From Pseudonocardia hierapolitana (lineage in GTDB: Bacteria > Actinomycetota > Actinomycetes > Mycobacteriales > Pseudonocardiaceae), in the NCBI RefSeq assembly GCF_007994075.1, contig NZ_VIWU01000001.1:5270001-5334000 (forward strand): DNA of 64,000 nucleotides, given 5' to 3'. Numbering within the stretch: position 1 is the stretch's first letter; the number at the start of each line of letters is the position of its first letter. The notes below the pieces were generated by a model. The model worked only from the letters and a program-made list of their open reading frames with translations. It was not told the origin of the DNA and did not search any database. This document shows positions 32,587-41,124 of this stretch, in pieces. The position numbers and the translations under genes are program-made.

Positions 32587-34545
32587 TCAGCCCGCCGGCT
32601 GGGTCAGGTCGTAGACGGGCCGGCCGCCCACGGTGGTGGAGGTGAAGTTGTCCTGCACCCAGCTGGCGATCTCGGAGTTGCCGACCGGGCCGCCGCCGCC
32701 GATGAAGTAGTGCACCTCACCGGCCGCGACGAGCGCCTGGAACCGCTCCAGGGTCGGCGCCGGGTCCCCGCCGTTGAAGCCGCCGATGCCCATCACGTCG
32801 ACGCCCCCGGCCAGGGCGAGGCCCGCGCTGTTCGACGCGCTCGTGGTGGCCGCCGCCCACTTCGTGCCGGCGTTCTGCAGCAGCGCTACGAGCTCGGGGT
32901 CCGACGGGTTGCCCCGGGAGCCGAAGCCGCCGCCCGGGCCGCCCTGGACGATGACGCCTCCCGCGCCTCCGTCGCCGCGCCGCGCGCCGTCCGGGCCGGG
33001 ACCGAAGCGCACACCGCCGCCCGGGCCGGAGCCTGCCGTGGCAGGGCCCGCCGTCGGGTTCCCGCCGTTGTGCGTGCTCGTGATCGTGTCGGCGGCGTAG
33101 GCGACCTGCGCGGCGCCTCCCGTGAGCAGCACGGCCAGCGCCGCGACGGCGGTGAGCCTGCGCCATCGTGCTCCGATCAGCAGCGCGGGCACGGCCACCG
33201 CGGCCACGGCGATCACGACCCAGCGCAGCCACGGCACGAAGTCGGGCGTGCGCGCGAGCAGCACCACCGCCCAGGCCGCGGTGCCTGCCGTGATCACGGC
33301 GAGCGTGATCCGGGCCGGCCAGGTGGCCCTGCGCCGCCACAGCTGCTCCCCGCCGATCCCGACGAGCGCGGCGATGCCCGGGGCGAGGGCCACGGTGTAG
33401 TAGGGGTGGAAGATCCCCTGGGCGAAGCTGAACACCGCCGCGGTCACGACCGTCCAGCCGCCCCAGACCAGGAGGGATGCGCGCAGGCGGTCCGTGCGCG
33501 CGGTGGGCCACGTCAGCACCAGGCCGGCGACCAGCAGCACGAGCGCGGCGGGCAGCAGCCACGAGACCTGGCCACCGACCTGCTCCCCGAACAGGCGCGT
33601 CCAGCCTGCGGCGCCACCGAAGCCTCCGCCGGCACCCGGTCCGGCCTCCGCGCCGGGCGGCGGCTCCATCCCGGCGGGCGGCTGCATCACGCCGCGACCA
33701 CCGCCACCCTGGCCGAAGATCCGGCCGAGCCCGTTGTAACCGAACGTGAGGTCGAGGACGCTGTTGTTCTCCGAACCGCCGATGTATGGCCGCGAGCTCG
33801 CGGGCCACAGCTCCGCGATCGCCACCCACCAGCCCGCGCCCACGACGACGGCGAGGCCTGCGGCGAGCAGCTGCCGGATCCGCCGCCAGAACCCGGTGGG
33901 AGCCGCCACGAGGTAGGCGAGCGCGAGCGCCGGGACCACGATGAAGGCCTGCATCATCTTGGCCAGGAACGCGAAGCCGACGAGCGTCCCGGCGAGCACG
34001 ATCCAGCGCGTGGATGCGCGCTCCATCGCGCGGACCGTGGCGTACGCGGCGGCGACGAGCAGCAGGACGAGCAGCGCGTCCGGGTTGTTGTAGCGGAACA
34101 TGAGCACGGCGATCGGCGTCAGCGCGAACACCCCGCCCGCGAGCAGCGCCGCGGCGGGGCTCGCGACCCGGCGCACGGCCGCGTACAGCAGGGCCACCGC
34201 GCCGACGCCCATCAGCGCCTGCGGCACGAGCATGCTCCATGAGGAGAGCCCGAAGATCCGGGCCGAGAGCGCCATGACCCACAACGACGCGGGTGGCTTG
34301 TCGACCGTGACGGTGTTGCCTGCGTCGGTGGACCCGAAGAAGAAGGCGGTCCAGTTCTGCGTCATCGCCCGGACGGCGCCCGCGTAGTAGGTGTTGGCCC
34401 AGCCCTCGGCGCCGAGGTTCCACAGGTAGAGCGCGGCGGTGCCGACGAGGAGGACCGCGAGGGCGATCCGCTCCGTGCGGCCGCGCCGCGGGCGTTCGGT
34501 CGCGGCGGCGGGTGCCGGGCCTGCGGTGGCGAGGGTGGCGGTCAT
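32587..34545 (-). CDS. GT39-family membrane glycosyltransferase, YkcB-like (paralogue 3)
   Basis: A 652-residue GT-C enzyme with about 12 membrane helices, a Gly-rich linker and the YkcA/B-type C-terminal domain (GVDVMGIGGFNGGDPAPTLERF). VTVDKPPASLW, FRYNNPDALL and IFHPYYTVALAP are the standard motifs. ATG at 34545 overlaps the GT2-GtrA stop (ATGA) and follows GGAGACC, so the two are translationally coupled. The pair parallels Bacillus ykcC-ykcB: the GT2 part makes polyprenyl-phosphate sugar, GtrA may help flip it, and this enzyme transfers it outside. The acceptor is unknown. Confidence 0.9.
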   Translation of the reverse strand: MTATLATAGPAPAAATERPRRGRTERIALAVLLVGTAALYLWNLGAEGWANTYYAGAVRAMTQNWTAFFFGSTDAGNTVTVDKPPASLWVMALSARIFGLSSWSMLVPQALMGVGAVALLYAAVRRVASPAAALLAGGVFALTPIAVLMFRYNNPDALLVLLLVAAAYATVRAMERASTRWIVLAGTLVGFAFLAKMMQAFIVVPALALAYLVAAPTGFWRRIRQLLAAGLAVVVGAGWWVAIAELWPASSRPYIGGSENNSVLDLTFGYNGLGRIFGQGGGGRGVMQPPAGMEPPPGAEAGPGAGGGFGGAAGWTRLFGEQVGGQVSWLLPAALVLLVAGLVLTWPTARTDRLRASLLVWGGWTVVTAAVFSFAQGIFHPYYTVALAPGIAALVGIGGEQLWRRRATWPARITLAVITAGTAAWAVVLLARTPDFVPWLRWVVIAVAAVAVPALLIGARWRRLTAVAALAVLLTGGAAQVAYAADTITSTHNGGNPTAGPATAGSGPGGGVRFGPGPDGARRGDGGAGGVIVQGGPGGGFGSRGNPSDPELVALLQNAGTKWAAATTSASNSAGLALAGGVDVMGIGGFNGGDPAPTLERFQALVAAGEVHYFIGGGGPVGNSEIASWVQDNFTSTTVGGRPVYDLTQPAG

Positions 34546-35804
34546 GCCGAGGTCTCCTGACGGGCCGGTGCGGCCGGGCGGGCGGTGTGCGTGCGGAAGA
34601 TCCAGGAGCGGTACGCGACGAACCGCAGCAGCGTCGACAGCGCGTTCGCCACGATCAGCACCAGCAGCTCGACGGCGTGGCTCGCGGTGGGCACCCACGT
34701 GTGCAGCGCGGCGAGGGCACCGCTCGTGAGCGCGAGACCCAGCCCGAAGACGATCAGCCCCTGCAGCTGGTGGGTGGCGGCGCCCGCCGAGCCGCGCACC
34801 CCGAACGTGAGCCGCCGGTTGGCCGCGGTGTTGCCGACGGCCGTGATGACGAGGGCGAGCAGGTTGGCCGCGTAGGCCCCGACCGGCTCGCGCAGCAGCA
34901 GGAACAGCAGCGCGTAGGCGAGGGTGCTCGCCACCCCGATCGCCGCGAACCGCACGAGCTGCCCGGGGAGGCCGGTGGGCACGCCGGGAACCGAGGTCGG
35001 CAGCGCGTCCCGGCCGAGCCGGCCGCGCAGCTCGGCGAGCGGCAGCCGCCCGGTCGCCAGTGCGCGCCCGAGCCGGGCGATGCCCTTCAGGTCGGCGATG
35101 GCGGTCGCGACGATGTCGACCCGGCTGTCCGGGTCGTCGACCCAGTCGACGGGCACCTCGTGGATGCGCAGCCCGCTCCGCTCGGCGAGCACGAGCAACT
35201 CGGTGTCGAAGAACCAGCCGGCGTCCTCCACCAGCGGCAGCAGCCGCCGGGCAACGTCGGCGCGGATCGCCTTGAACCCGCACTGGGCGTCCGAGAAGCC
35301 GGCGCCGAGGGTGCCGCGCAGCAGCAGGTTGTAGGAGCGGGAGATGAACTCCCGCTTGGCGCCGCGGACCACCCGCGAGCTGCGCGCGAGCCGCGTGCCG
35401 ATCGCGAGGTCCGAGTGCCCGGAGATCAGGGGTGCGACGAGCGGGAGCAGTGCGGCCAGGTCGGTGGACAGGTCCACGTCGCAGTAGGCCAGCACCCGCG
35501 CGTCCGACGCCGACCAGGCCTCCCGCAACGCGCGGCCCCGGCCCTTGTCGGCCAGCCGCAGCGCAGTGACGTCCGGCAGCTCCGCGGCCAGCCGTGCTGC
35601 GATCCGCGGCGTGGCGTCGGTGCTCGCGTTGTCCGCGATCGTGATGCGGAACGGGAAGGGGAACTGCCCGGACAGGTGCTCGTGCAGCCGGCGGACCGAC
35701 GGCTCGAGATCCACCTCCTCGTTGTGGACGGGCACGACGATGTCGAGCACGGTGCGCTCGGACCGTCCGTGCCGAGGAGGCCGGAGTGCGGTGTCGACGC
35801 TCAT
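34542..35804 (-). CDS. GT2 glycosyltransferase fused to GtrA membrane domain
   Basis: A 420-residue fusion. Residues 20-250 are a GT2, DPM1-like transferase (VPVHNEEVDLEPSV, DNASTDATP, CDVDLSTDL with the metal-binding DxD-like site, FSDAQCGFKAI), expected to make polyprenyl-phosphate hexose on the inner face. Residues 285-405 are a four-helix GtrA domain (RFAAIGVASTLAYALLF, NTAANRRLTFGV, RFVAYRSWIF), a proposed flippase. It is the first gene of the operon with GT39 paralogue 3. TGTG sites spaced 11 bp lie 36-58 bp upstream. ATG at 35804. Confidence 0.92.
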   Translation of the reverse strand: MSVDTALRPPRHGRSERTVLDIVVPVHNEEVDLEPSVRRLHEHLSGQFPFPFRITIADNASTDATPRIAARLAAELPDVTALRLADKGRGRALREAWSASDARVLAYCDVDLSTDLAALLPLVAPLISGHSDLAIGTRLARSSRVVRGAKREFISRSYNLLLRGTLGAGFSDAQCGFKAIRADVARRLLPLVEDAGWFFDTELLVLAERSGLRIHEVPVDWVDDPDSRVDIVATAIADLKGIARLGRALATGRLPLAELRGRLGRDALPTSVPGVPTGLPGQLVRFAAIGVASTLAYALLFLLLREPVGAYAANLLALVITAVGNTAANRRLTFGVRGSAGAATHQLQGLIVFGLGLALTSGALAALHTWVPTASHAVELLVLIVANALSTLLRFVAYRSWIFRTHTARPAAPARQETSA

Positions 35805-35839
35805 GGAGCCCAGCGTTCGACCGGGCCCTATCGGCTGCT

Positions 35840-35866
35840 TGTGCCGATCGTGTGTGCGAGCTGTGT
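35840..35866. promoter_or_regulatory. Three phased TGTG half-sites upstream of GT2-GtrA operon
   Basis: TGTG begins at 35840, 35851 and 35862, exactly 11 bp apart, in the same orientation as the sites at 29518 and 31748. Candidate binding site of the OmpR-type regulator at 30983-31723. Confidence 0.65.
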
Positions 35867-35892
35867 CCCGTCCCGAGCCGCGGTGAGGCCGG

Positions 35893-36315
35893 TCACCCGG
35901 CGGAGGCGCTCGAAGCGCCCAGGATCTCCAGGTAGTGCGGGTTGTACATCACGCCGAGGATGTTGCCGAACGGATCGACGACCGACGCGGTGACGAACCC
36001 GTCCGACCTCGGTGTGATCGGCTCGTGCACCCGTGCTCCCATGGCGAGCAGCCGCTCGACGGCCGCGTGCACGTCGTCGAGGTGCCAGAAGATGATCTCT
36101 CCTGACGGCTCCCCGTGCCGGTGCGGGGCGAAGCGGGCATCGATCAGGCCGAGCTCGTGCTGGTAGTCGCCGATGCGGAACTCCACGTAAGCAGGCTTCC
36201 CGTCCGGGCCAGGGACGCTGAAGTACGGCTCGACGCCCACGAGCTCGGTGTACCAGCGCGTCGCGGCCTCCAGGTCCTGGGCGAAGTACGAGACGGTCGC
36301 GAATCCTCGCAGCAC
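35893..36315 (-). CDS. VOC-family (glyoxalase/bleomycin-resistance fold) protein
   Basis: A 140-residue vicinal-oxygen-chelate protein: FAQDLEAATRWYTELVGVEPYF, FRIGDYQHELGLID, IIFWHLDDVHAAVERLLAMG and VVDPFGNILGVMYNPHY. The substrate is unknown. GTG at 36315. It is divergent from a WYL regulator with a perfect palindrome between them, so it is probably that regulator's target. Confidence 0.88.
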   Translation of the reverse strand: MLRGFATVSYFAQDLEAATRWYTELVGVEPYFSVPGPDGKPAYVEFRIGDYQHELGLIDARFAPHRHGEPSGEIIFWHLDDVHAAVERLLAMGARVHEPITPRSDGFVTASVVDPFGNILGVMYNPHYLEILGASSASAG

Positions 36316-36368
36316 GGCTGCTCCTTCGTGGTGGTTCGTCGTGGACGACGACCATGGTGGCGAGCTGA

Positions 36369-36389
36369 AGTGCTCATCTTCTGAGCACT
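36369..36389. promoter_or_regulatory. Palindromic operator between VOC and WYL genes
   Basis: AGTGCTCA-TCTTC-TGAGCACT has perfect 8-bp arms and lies 22 bp before the WYL regulator ATG. A likely autoregulatory site that also serves the divergent VOC gene. Confidence 0.75.
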
Positions 36390-36410
36390 TTTCCGGCGAG
36401 AATCGGTGAC

Positions 36411-37358
36411 ATGCGCGCCGATCGGCTCGTGGCCATCCTGCTGCTGATGCAGGCGAGGGGACGGGTGACGGCGGCCGAGGTCGCCGCCGAGCTGGAGGTG
36501 TCCGTCGCGACGGCTCGCCGCGATCTCGAAGCGCTCTCGGTCGCGGGCGTCCCGGTCTACCCGCAGCCAGGGCGGGGCGGAGGCTGGACGCTCGTCGGCG
36601 GGGCGCGCACCGATCTGACCGGGCTCACGGTGCCTGAGGTCCAGGCCCTCTTCCTCCTCGTCGGGCCGGCGGCCTCGGTGTCCCCCGAGGCCAAGGCGGC
36701 GCTGCGCAAGCTCGTGCGCGCCCTCCCCGGCACTTTCCGCGCCGACGCGGAGGCGGCCGCGACCGCCGTTCTCGTCGACCCTGTGCCGTGGGGCGAGGCC
36801 GACCGGCGCCGCCCGCAGCTCGTCGGGATCCTGCAGTCCGCGATCGTCGCGCGCCGCAAGCTCCAGCTGACGTACGCGAGCCGGGCGGGCGAGCGCACGG
36901 AACGACTCGTCGACCCGTGGGGCCTCGTCGACAAGGACGACACCTGGTACCTGGTGGCCGGCACCGAGCGCGGGCAGCGCACGTTCCGCGTCGACCGGAT
37001 CGCCGAGGCCGCCGTGACCGACCTCGACGCCGAGCACCGCCCGGGCCTCGACCTGGCAGCGGCCTGGGACCGGGTGGTCGAGGAAGTGGAGCAGCGCCGG
37101 TCGCGGACCTGGGCGACGGTGCTCGTCGACGCCCGGTACGTGCAGGTGCTCCGCGGGCAGTTCGGCCGCCACTGCGAGATCGGCGGTCCGCACGACGACG
37201 GTCGGGTGGAGGCGCGGGTGGCGGCGGACACGCCGTTGTCGATCGCCCGGCACCTCGCGGGCTGGGGGGTGCTCGTCGAGGTCGTGGGCCCGGCGCCGGT
37301 GCGTGCTGAGCTCGCCCGGCTCGGCACCGAGCTCGTCGCGCGCTACGGGGATCGATGA
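36411..37358 (+). CDS. HTH/WYL-domain transcriptional regulator (YafY-like)
   Basis: A 315-residue regulator: N-terminal DeoR-like winged helix (MRADRLVAILLLMQARGRVTAAEVA, VSVATARRDLEALSVAGVPVY), then the WYL domain (VDPWGLVDKDDTWYLVAGTERGQRTFRVDRI) and a WCX C-terminal part. WYL domains sense nucleic acids or small ligands. ATG at 36411. Divergent from the VOC gene over a shared palindrome. Confidence 0.9.
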   Translation: MRADRLVAILLLMQARGRVTAAEVAAELEVSVATARRDLEALSVAGVPVYPQPGRGGGWTLVGGARTDLTGLTVPEVQALFLLVGPAASVSPEAKAALRKLVRALPGTFRADAEAAATAVLVDPVPWGEADRRRPQLVGILQSAIVARRKLQLTYASRAGERTERLVDPWGLVDKDDTWYLVAGTERGQRTFRVDRIAEAAVTDLDAEHRPGLDLAAAWDRVVEEVEQRRSRTWATVLVDARYVQVLRGQFGRHCEIGGPHDDGRVEARVAADTPLSIARHLAGWGVLVEVVGPAPVRAELARLGTELVARYGDR

Positions 37359-37394
37359 TCGCTGCGGGCGATCGGCGAACCGTGCTCGCCTAGC

Positions 37395-38507
37395 TGTAGC
37401 GACTCAGGACGTTGTTGACAGTTCGGTCAGCGTGTCGGCTTGATCGAGGGAGGACCTCCGGGCGGAGTGGGTGTGTCTCACGCACTCGCTCCAGGCCAGG
37501 AGGTCCTCGTGGCGCACCGTAACGCCCGCACCACCGTCTTTGCGCGGCGGCTCATCGTCGAACGCTTCCTCGCCGGGTGGCCAGCGGCGCGGATCGCCGA
37601 GCAACTCGGCGTCTCCCGAGCGACGGTGCACAAGTGGGTCCGCCGCTACCGCGAGGAGGGCTGGGACGGACTTGCCGACCGCTCGTCGCGGCCGCACACC
37701 AGCCCGAACCGCGTCGCCGCACAGATCGAGGACCGCATCCTCGAGTTGCGAGCCACCGCGCATCGGGGAGCGGTGTTCCTGGCCGGCGAGCTCGGCCTGG
37801 TCGCCTCCACCGTCGGCCGGGTGCTGGCCCGCCACCAGGTGCCGCACCTGGCCGCGATCGACCCGATCACCGGCGCACCGGTCCGGCGCCGCCACTGCGG
37901 GATCCGCTACGAACGCCCCCACCCCGGGGATCTGATCCACATCGATGTCAAGAAGTTGGGCCGGGTCCCTGACGGCGGCGGCTGGCGGCTGCGCGGGCGC
38001 CGAGAAGCCCGCCAGAGCGGAATCGGGCGCGGAATCGGGCGCGGGATCGGCTACGACTACCTGCACGTCGCGGTCGATGACCACTCCCGGCTGGCCTACA
38101 TCGAAGCGCTGCCCGACGAACGCGACACCACCTGCGCCGGGTTCCTGCACCGGGCCGTGGCCTGGTTCCGTGAGCACGGCGTGCGAGTGCTGCGGGTCCT
38201 GACCGACAACGCCAAGGTCTACCGGATCGGGCAGGACTGGCGGGCGGTGTGTGTCGCGCTCGGGATCCGGCGCCGGTTCACCAAACCCGGCTGCCCCTGG
38301 ACCAACGGCAAAGCTGAACGGCTCAACCGCACCCTGCTGACCGAGTTCGCCTACGCCCAACCCTGGCTGTCCAACCACGACCGGCTCACCGCCCTGGACA
38401 GCTGGGTCGAGCACTACAACACTCGACGCGCCCACTCCGCCCTCGGCGGCCGCCCTCCGATCACCCGACTCGCCGCATGACAGTCAACAACCTCCCGAGT
38501 CAGTACA
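37395..38507 (+). mobile_element. IS481-family insertion sequence
   Basis: Imperfect terminal inverted repeats start at 37395 (TGTAGCGACTCAGGACGTTG...) and end at 38507; 23 of 28 positions match. The left flank CCTAGC (37389-37394) is the target. IS481 elements are known to insert at NCTAGN and duplicate 6 bp. The right copy of the duplication (CCTA, 38508-38511, and GC after 39781) is split by the next element. The transposase is intact, so the copy may be active. Confidence 0.9.
37509..38480 (+). CDS. IS481-family transposase
   Basis: A 323-residue transposase from GTG 37509 (an upstream GTG in frame at 37440 is possible). It has an N-terminal helix-turn-helix (RIAEQLGVSRATVHKWVRRY) and an RNase-H-fold DDE core: DLIHIDVKKLG, RVLTDNAKVY and NGKAERLNRTL. 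A 12-bp tandem duplication gives GIGRGIGRGIG just before the core strand YDYLHVAVDDHSR. There is no frameshift. Confidence 0.93.
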   Translation: MAHRNARTTVFARRLIVERFLAGWPAARIAEQLGVSRATVHKWVRRYREEGWDGLADRSSRPHTSPNRVAAQIEDRILELRATAHRGAVFLAGELGLVASTVGRVLARHQVPHLAAIDPITGAPVRRRHCGIRYERPHPGDLIHIDVKKLGRVPDGGGWRLRGRREARQSGIGRGIGRGIGYDYLHVAVDDHSRLAYIEALPDERDTTCAGFLHRAVAWFREHGVRVLRVLTDNAKVYRIGQDWRAVCVALGIRRRFTKPGCPWTNGKAERLNRTLLTEFAYAQPWLSNHDRLTALDSWVEHYNTRRAHSALGGRPPITRLAA

Positions 38508-38511
38508 CCTA

Positions 38512-39779
38512 GTGCGTTGACCACATACGTTCGCCGGGTTTGATCATGCGGCGGCGCGGGGTCGGCCCCAGCGTTGTTGGCGTTCGCTGCGGACCCGGGC
38601 TCGTTCGCGGCGCTGGGCCGCGAGGACGTCGGGGTGGCGGGCGTTGGCGTTGCGCCAACGCAGGTAGGCGTGCAGCTCGCGGGCCAGGACGGTGTGGTTG
38701 GGGTGGTTCGAGGCGCCCATGACGAAGGTCCGCAGCGGCCCGAACTGGGCCTCGATCGGATTGGCCCAAGAGGCGTAAGTCGGGGTGAAACACAGCTCGA
38801 CCTTGTTGCGGGCCGCCCACGCCCGGATCTTCGGTGTCTTGTTCGCCGACAGGTTGTCCAGGATCACGTAGATGGGTGCGCCGTCGGGTCGGGCGGCTCG
38901 GATCGATTTGAGTGCGGCGAGGGTGTGGTCGCCGCCTTTGCGGCGCCGGATGACACCCCAGAGCTGGTCATCGCCGAGGCTGTAGCAGCCGTGGAAGTAG
39001 CGGATGCCGTGCGTGCGAGTGTAGGTCGCGGGCAGCCGGGTCGGTTTGGACTCGAGCGCCCAGGTGGAGCCGTGGCAGGGGCGGATCGACAGCGGCCCGA
39101 ACTGGTCGAACGCGAAGCACCGGTTCGGGAACTTGGCGGTCACTTCCTCGATCCGGTCCAGCTTGGCGTCCTTGTCCGGGTCGCGCGACTCCTTCCAGGT
39201 CCGGGTCCGCTGGAACGACACCCGCCGCTCACGCAGCAGTTGACGCAGCCGCTCGTACCCAATCCGTATCGGTCGGTCCGGGTGCTCGGCCAGATACGCG
39301 GCGAGCTTGCGCAAGCTCCAGCGGGTGAACGGGCGCCCGAGCTTGCGCGGGCGAGTGGTGGCCGTCGCGATGACGAACTCGATGTCCTCATCGCTGATCA
39401 GGCGGGGACGGCCTCCCGCCCACTGAGGGTCCAGCGCGGCCAACCCCCGCCGGTTGAACGCGTGGATCACGTCCCGGACCGTGTCCTCATCCGCGGCGAC
39501 CAGCCGGGCGATCGCCGGGACCGGAGTACCCGACGACGACGCCATGATGATCATCGCTCGGCGGACCCGGATCGAGCCGTGCTTGCCCCGGCGCACGATC
39601 TGGGTCAACCGCTGGCCCTCCGCATCGGTGAGCCTGCGCGCTCTGACCGGTTCTGCCATCCAGACCTCAACCCTCGATCCCGACCTCACGTCGGGACCGA
39701 GAGTGGGATCAACGCGACTCCACGCCCGGGACGCTGCCCGGCGTGTCGCCAACCCGGTGAACGTTCGTGGTCAACGCAC
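38512..39779 (-). mobile_element. IS630-family insertion sequence
   Basis: Terminal inverted repeats GTGCGTTGACCAC... (from 38512) and its complement (to 39779) match at about 24 of 27 positions. The element is flanked by TA on both sides (38510-38511 and 39780-39781), the known IS630 target duplication. It lies inside the right-hand target copy of the neighbouring IS481 element and ends exactly at the stop codon of the siderophore-interacting protein gene. Confidence 0.92.
38544..39659 (-). CDS. IS630-family transposase
   Basis: A 371-residue transposase. Its N-terminal helix-turn-helix (VPAIARLVAADEDTVRDVIHAFNRRG) and second winged segment (GRPFTRWSLRKLAAYL) precede the DDE core (CFAFDQFGPLS, YVILDNLSANK, WANPIEAQFG). 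The start MAEPVRARRL (ATG 39659) is preferred; the frame extends 31 codons upstream through the terminal repeat. One uninterrupted frame, without the programmed frameshift some IS630 copies need. Confidence 0.92.
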   Translation of the reverse strand: MAEPVRARRLTDAEGQRLTQIVRRGKHGSIRVRRAMIIMASSSGTPVPAIARLVAADEDTVRDVIHAFNRRGLAALDPQWAGGRPRLISDEDIEFVIATATTRPRKLGRPFTRWSLRKLAAYLAEHPDRPIRIGYERLRQLLRERRVSFQRTRTWKESRDPDKDAKLDRIEEVTAKFPNRCFAFDQFGPLSIRPCHGSTWALESKPTRLPATYTRTHGIRYFHGCYSLGDDQLWGVIRRRKGGDHTLAALKSIRAARPDGAPIYVILDNLSANKTPKIRAWAARNKVELCFTPTYASWANPIEAQFGPLRTFVMGASNHPNHTVLARELHAYLRWRNANARHPDVLAAQRRERARVRSERQQRWGRPRAAA

Positions 39780-40522
39780 TAGCGAGCCCGCCAGTAGCCC
39801 GTGGCGTAGATGCGCCTGCGGTCCAGCCCGCGTTCGTCGAGCAGGTGCTTGCGCAGGTCGCGCACGCAGGCCGACTCGCCCGACAGCCACGCCTGTCCGC
39901 TCCCCGCCGGGAACGCCGCGGCCCGCACCGCGGCGGCCAGCGGCTCGCCCGGTTCGGCGGCACCGCGATGCACCCACTGCACCCGCGCCGCGCCGGGCAG
40001 CTGCTGCTCCTCGTCGGCGTCGGCGACCTCGAGGAACGCCAGCGCCGGCACGTCGGCGGGCAGGGCGGCGAGCACGGTGGCGACGGCGGGGAGCGCGGTC
40101 TCGTCGCCGATCACGACGTGGAAGTCGGCGGCCGGGTCCGGCTCGTAGCGGCCCCCGGGTTCGGAGACGCCGACCCACGCGCCGGGTCGCGCGTCGCGCG
40201 CCCACGCCGCGGCCGGGCCGTGGCCCTCGTGCAGCACGAAGTCGACGTCGAGCTCGCCGGCCGCCGGGTCGTACCGGCGCACCGTGTAGGTGCGGATCGC
40301 GGGGCGCGGCTCGCCGGCAGGCCACAGGGGGCCGCCGGACGTCGCCCTCGGTACAGCAGGCCGCTGCTGGCCCGCGACCGGGAAGAACATCTTGATCCGC
40401 CGGTCCGGGCCCTCGCCGCCGAACCCGGCGAGCTCGTCGCCCGCGAGCGTCACGCGGATCATCCGCGGGGTGATCCGCTCGCTGCGCCGCACCTGCAACA
40501 GCCGGGGTGCCGTCGTACTCAT
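39779..40522 (-). CDS. Siderophore-interacting protein (FAD/NAD(P)H-binding ferric reductase)
   Basis: A 247-residue flavoprotein that would reduce ferric siderophores to release iron in the cytosol. The FAD site RTYTVRRYDP and the NAD-binding GDETALPAVATVLAALP are typical of the SIP family; a C-terminal WLSGESACVRDLRKHL is also conserved. ATG at 40522 overlaps the TetR gene stop (ATGA). The stop codon (39779-39781) now has its first base from the IS630 end, yet remains TAG, so the protein is unchanged. Confidence 0.9.
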   Translation of the reverse strand: MSTTAPRLLQVRRSERITPRMIRVTLAGDELAGFGGEGPDRRIKMFFPVAGQQRPAVPRATSGGPLWPAGEPRPAIRTYTVRRYDPAAGELDVDFVLHEGHGPAAAWARDARPGAWVGVSEPGGRYEPDPAADFHVVIGDETALPAVATVLAALPADVPALAFLEVADADEEQQLPGAARVQWVHRGAAEPGEPLAAAVRAAAFPAGSGQAWLSGESACVRDLRKHLLDERGLDRRRIYATGYWRAR

Positions 40523-41115
40523 CGAGCGGATTGTGCCCTGTTCCCGAGGCCGGTCCAGACGAGGTCCATGAGGTAGCCGGTGGCCTGCTCGCCGGTGATG
40601 CCGGAGCGGTCGCGCCACAGGGCCAGCCGCTCGCACGCGCCGACGATGACCTGGGCCCACCCGGTGAGGCGCTGGGGTTCGGCGTCCGGGGCCTGGGCGG
40701 CGAGCAGCGCCGCGATGAAGTCGGTCTGCTGGGCGCGGATCTCCTCGATCGCATCGCCCGCGACCGCCGACTCCGCGTACATCAGCCTCCACGCCGGGGC
40801 CTGGCTCTCCAGGTAGTCGAAGAACGCGAGCGTGCCCCGGCGCAGCATCTCCTCCGGGGTGGACGCCGACGTCGCCGCCGCCGACGTGACGTCGAGCAGC
40901 TCGGCCCGCGCTCGCGCGATGCAGGCCAGCAGGAGTCCCTCCTTGGACCCGAAGTGCGTGTAGAGCACCGGCTTCGTGACGCCGACGCGCTCGGCGACCT
41001 GGTCCATCGAGGCGTTCTGGTAGCCGCGCTCGCCGAACACGGCGACGGCCGCGTCGAGGATCTGGCGCTCGCGCTCGGCCCGGCCGACGCGGCGCCGGGG
41101 CGCACGGGTGTCCAC
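40519..41115 (-). CDS. TetR-family transcriptional regulator
   Basis: A 198-residue repressor. The helix-turn-helix is clear (RQILDAAVAVFGERGYQNASMDQVAERVGVTKPVLYTHFGSKEGL as the usual block, residues 17-61). The C-terminal ligand domain is about 130 residues. GTG at 41115. It is divergent from the monooxygenase gene, with three tandem 13-bp palindromes between them, and coupled to the siderophore-interacting protein gene. It probably represses all three. Confidence 0.92.
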   Translation of the reverse strand: MDTRAPRRRVGRAERERQILDAAVAVFGERGYQNASMDQVAERVGVTKPVLYTHFGSKEGLLLACIARARAELLDVTSAAATSASTPEEMLRRGTLAFFDYLESQAPAWRLMYAESAVAGDAIEEIRAQQTDFIAALLAAQAPDAEPQRLTGWAQVIVGACERLALWRDRSGITGEQATGYLMDLVWTGLGNRAQSAR

Positions 41116-41124
41116 GGCGAGACC

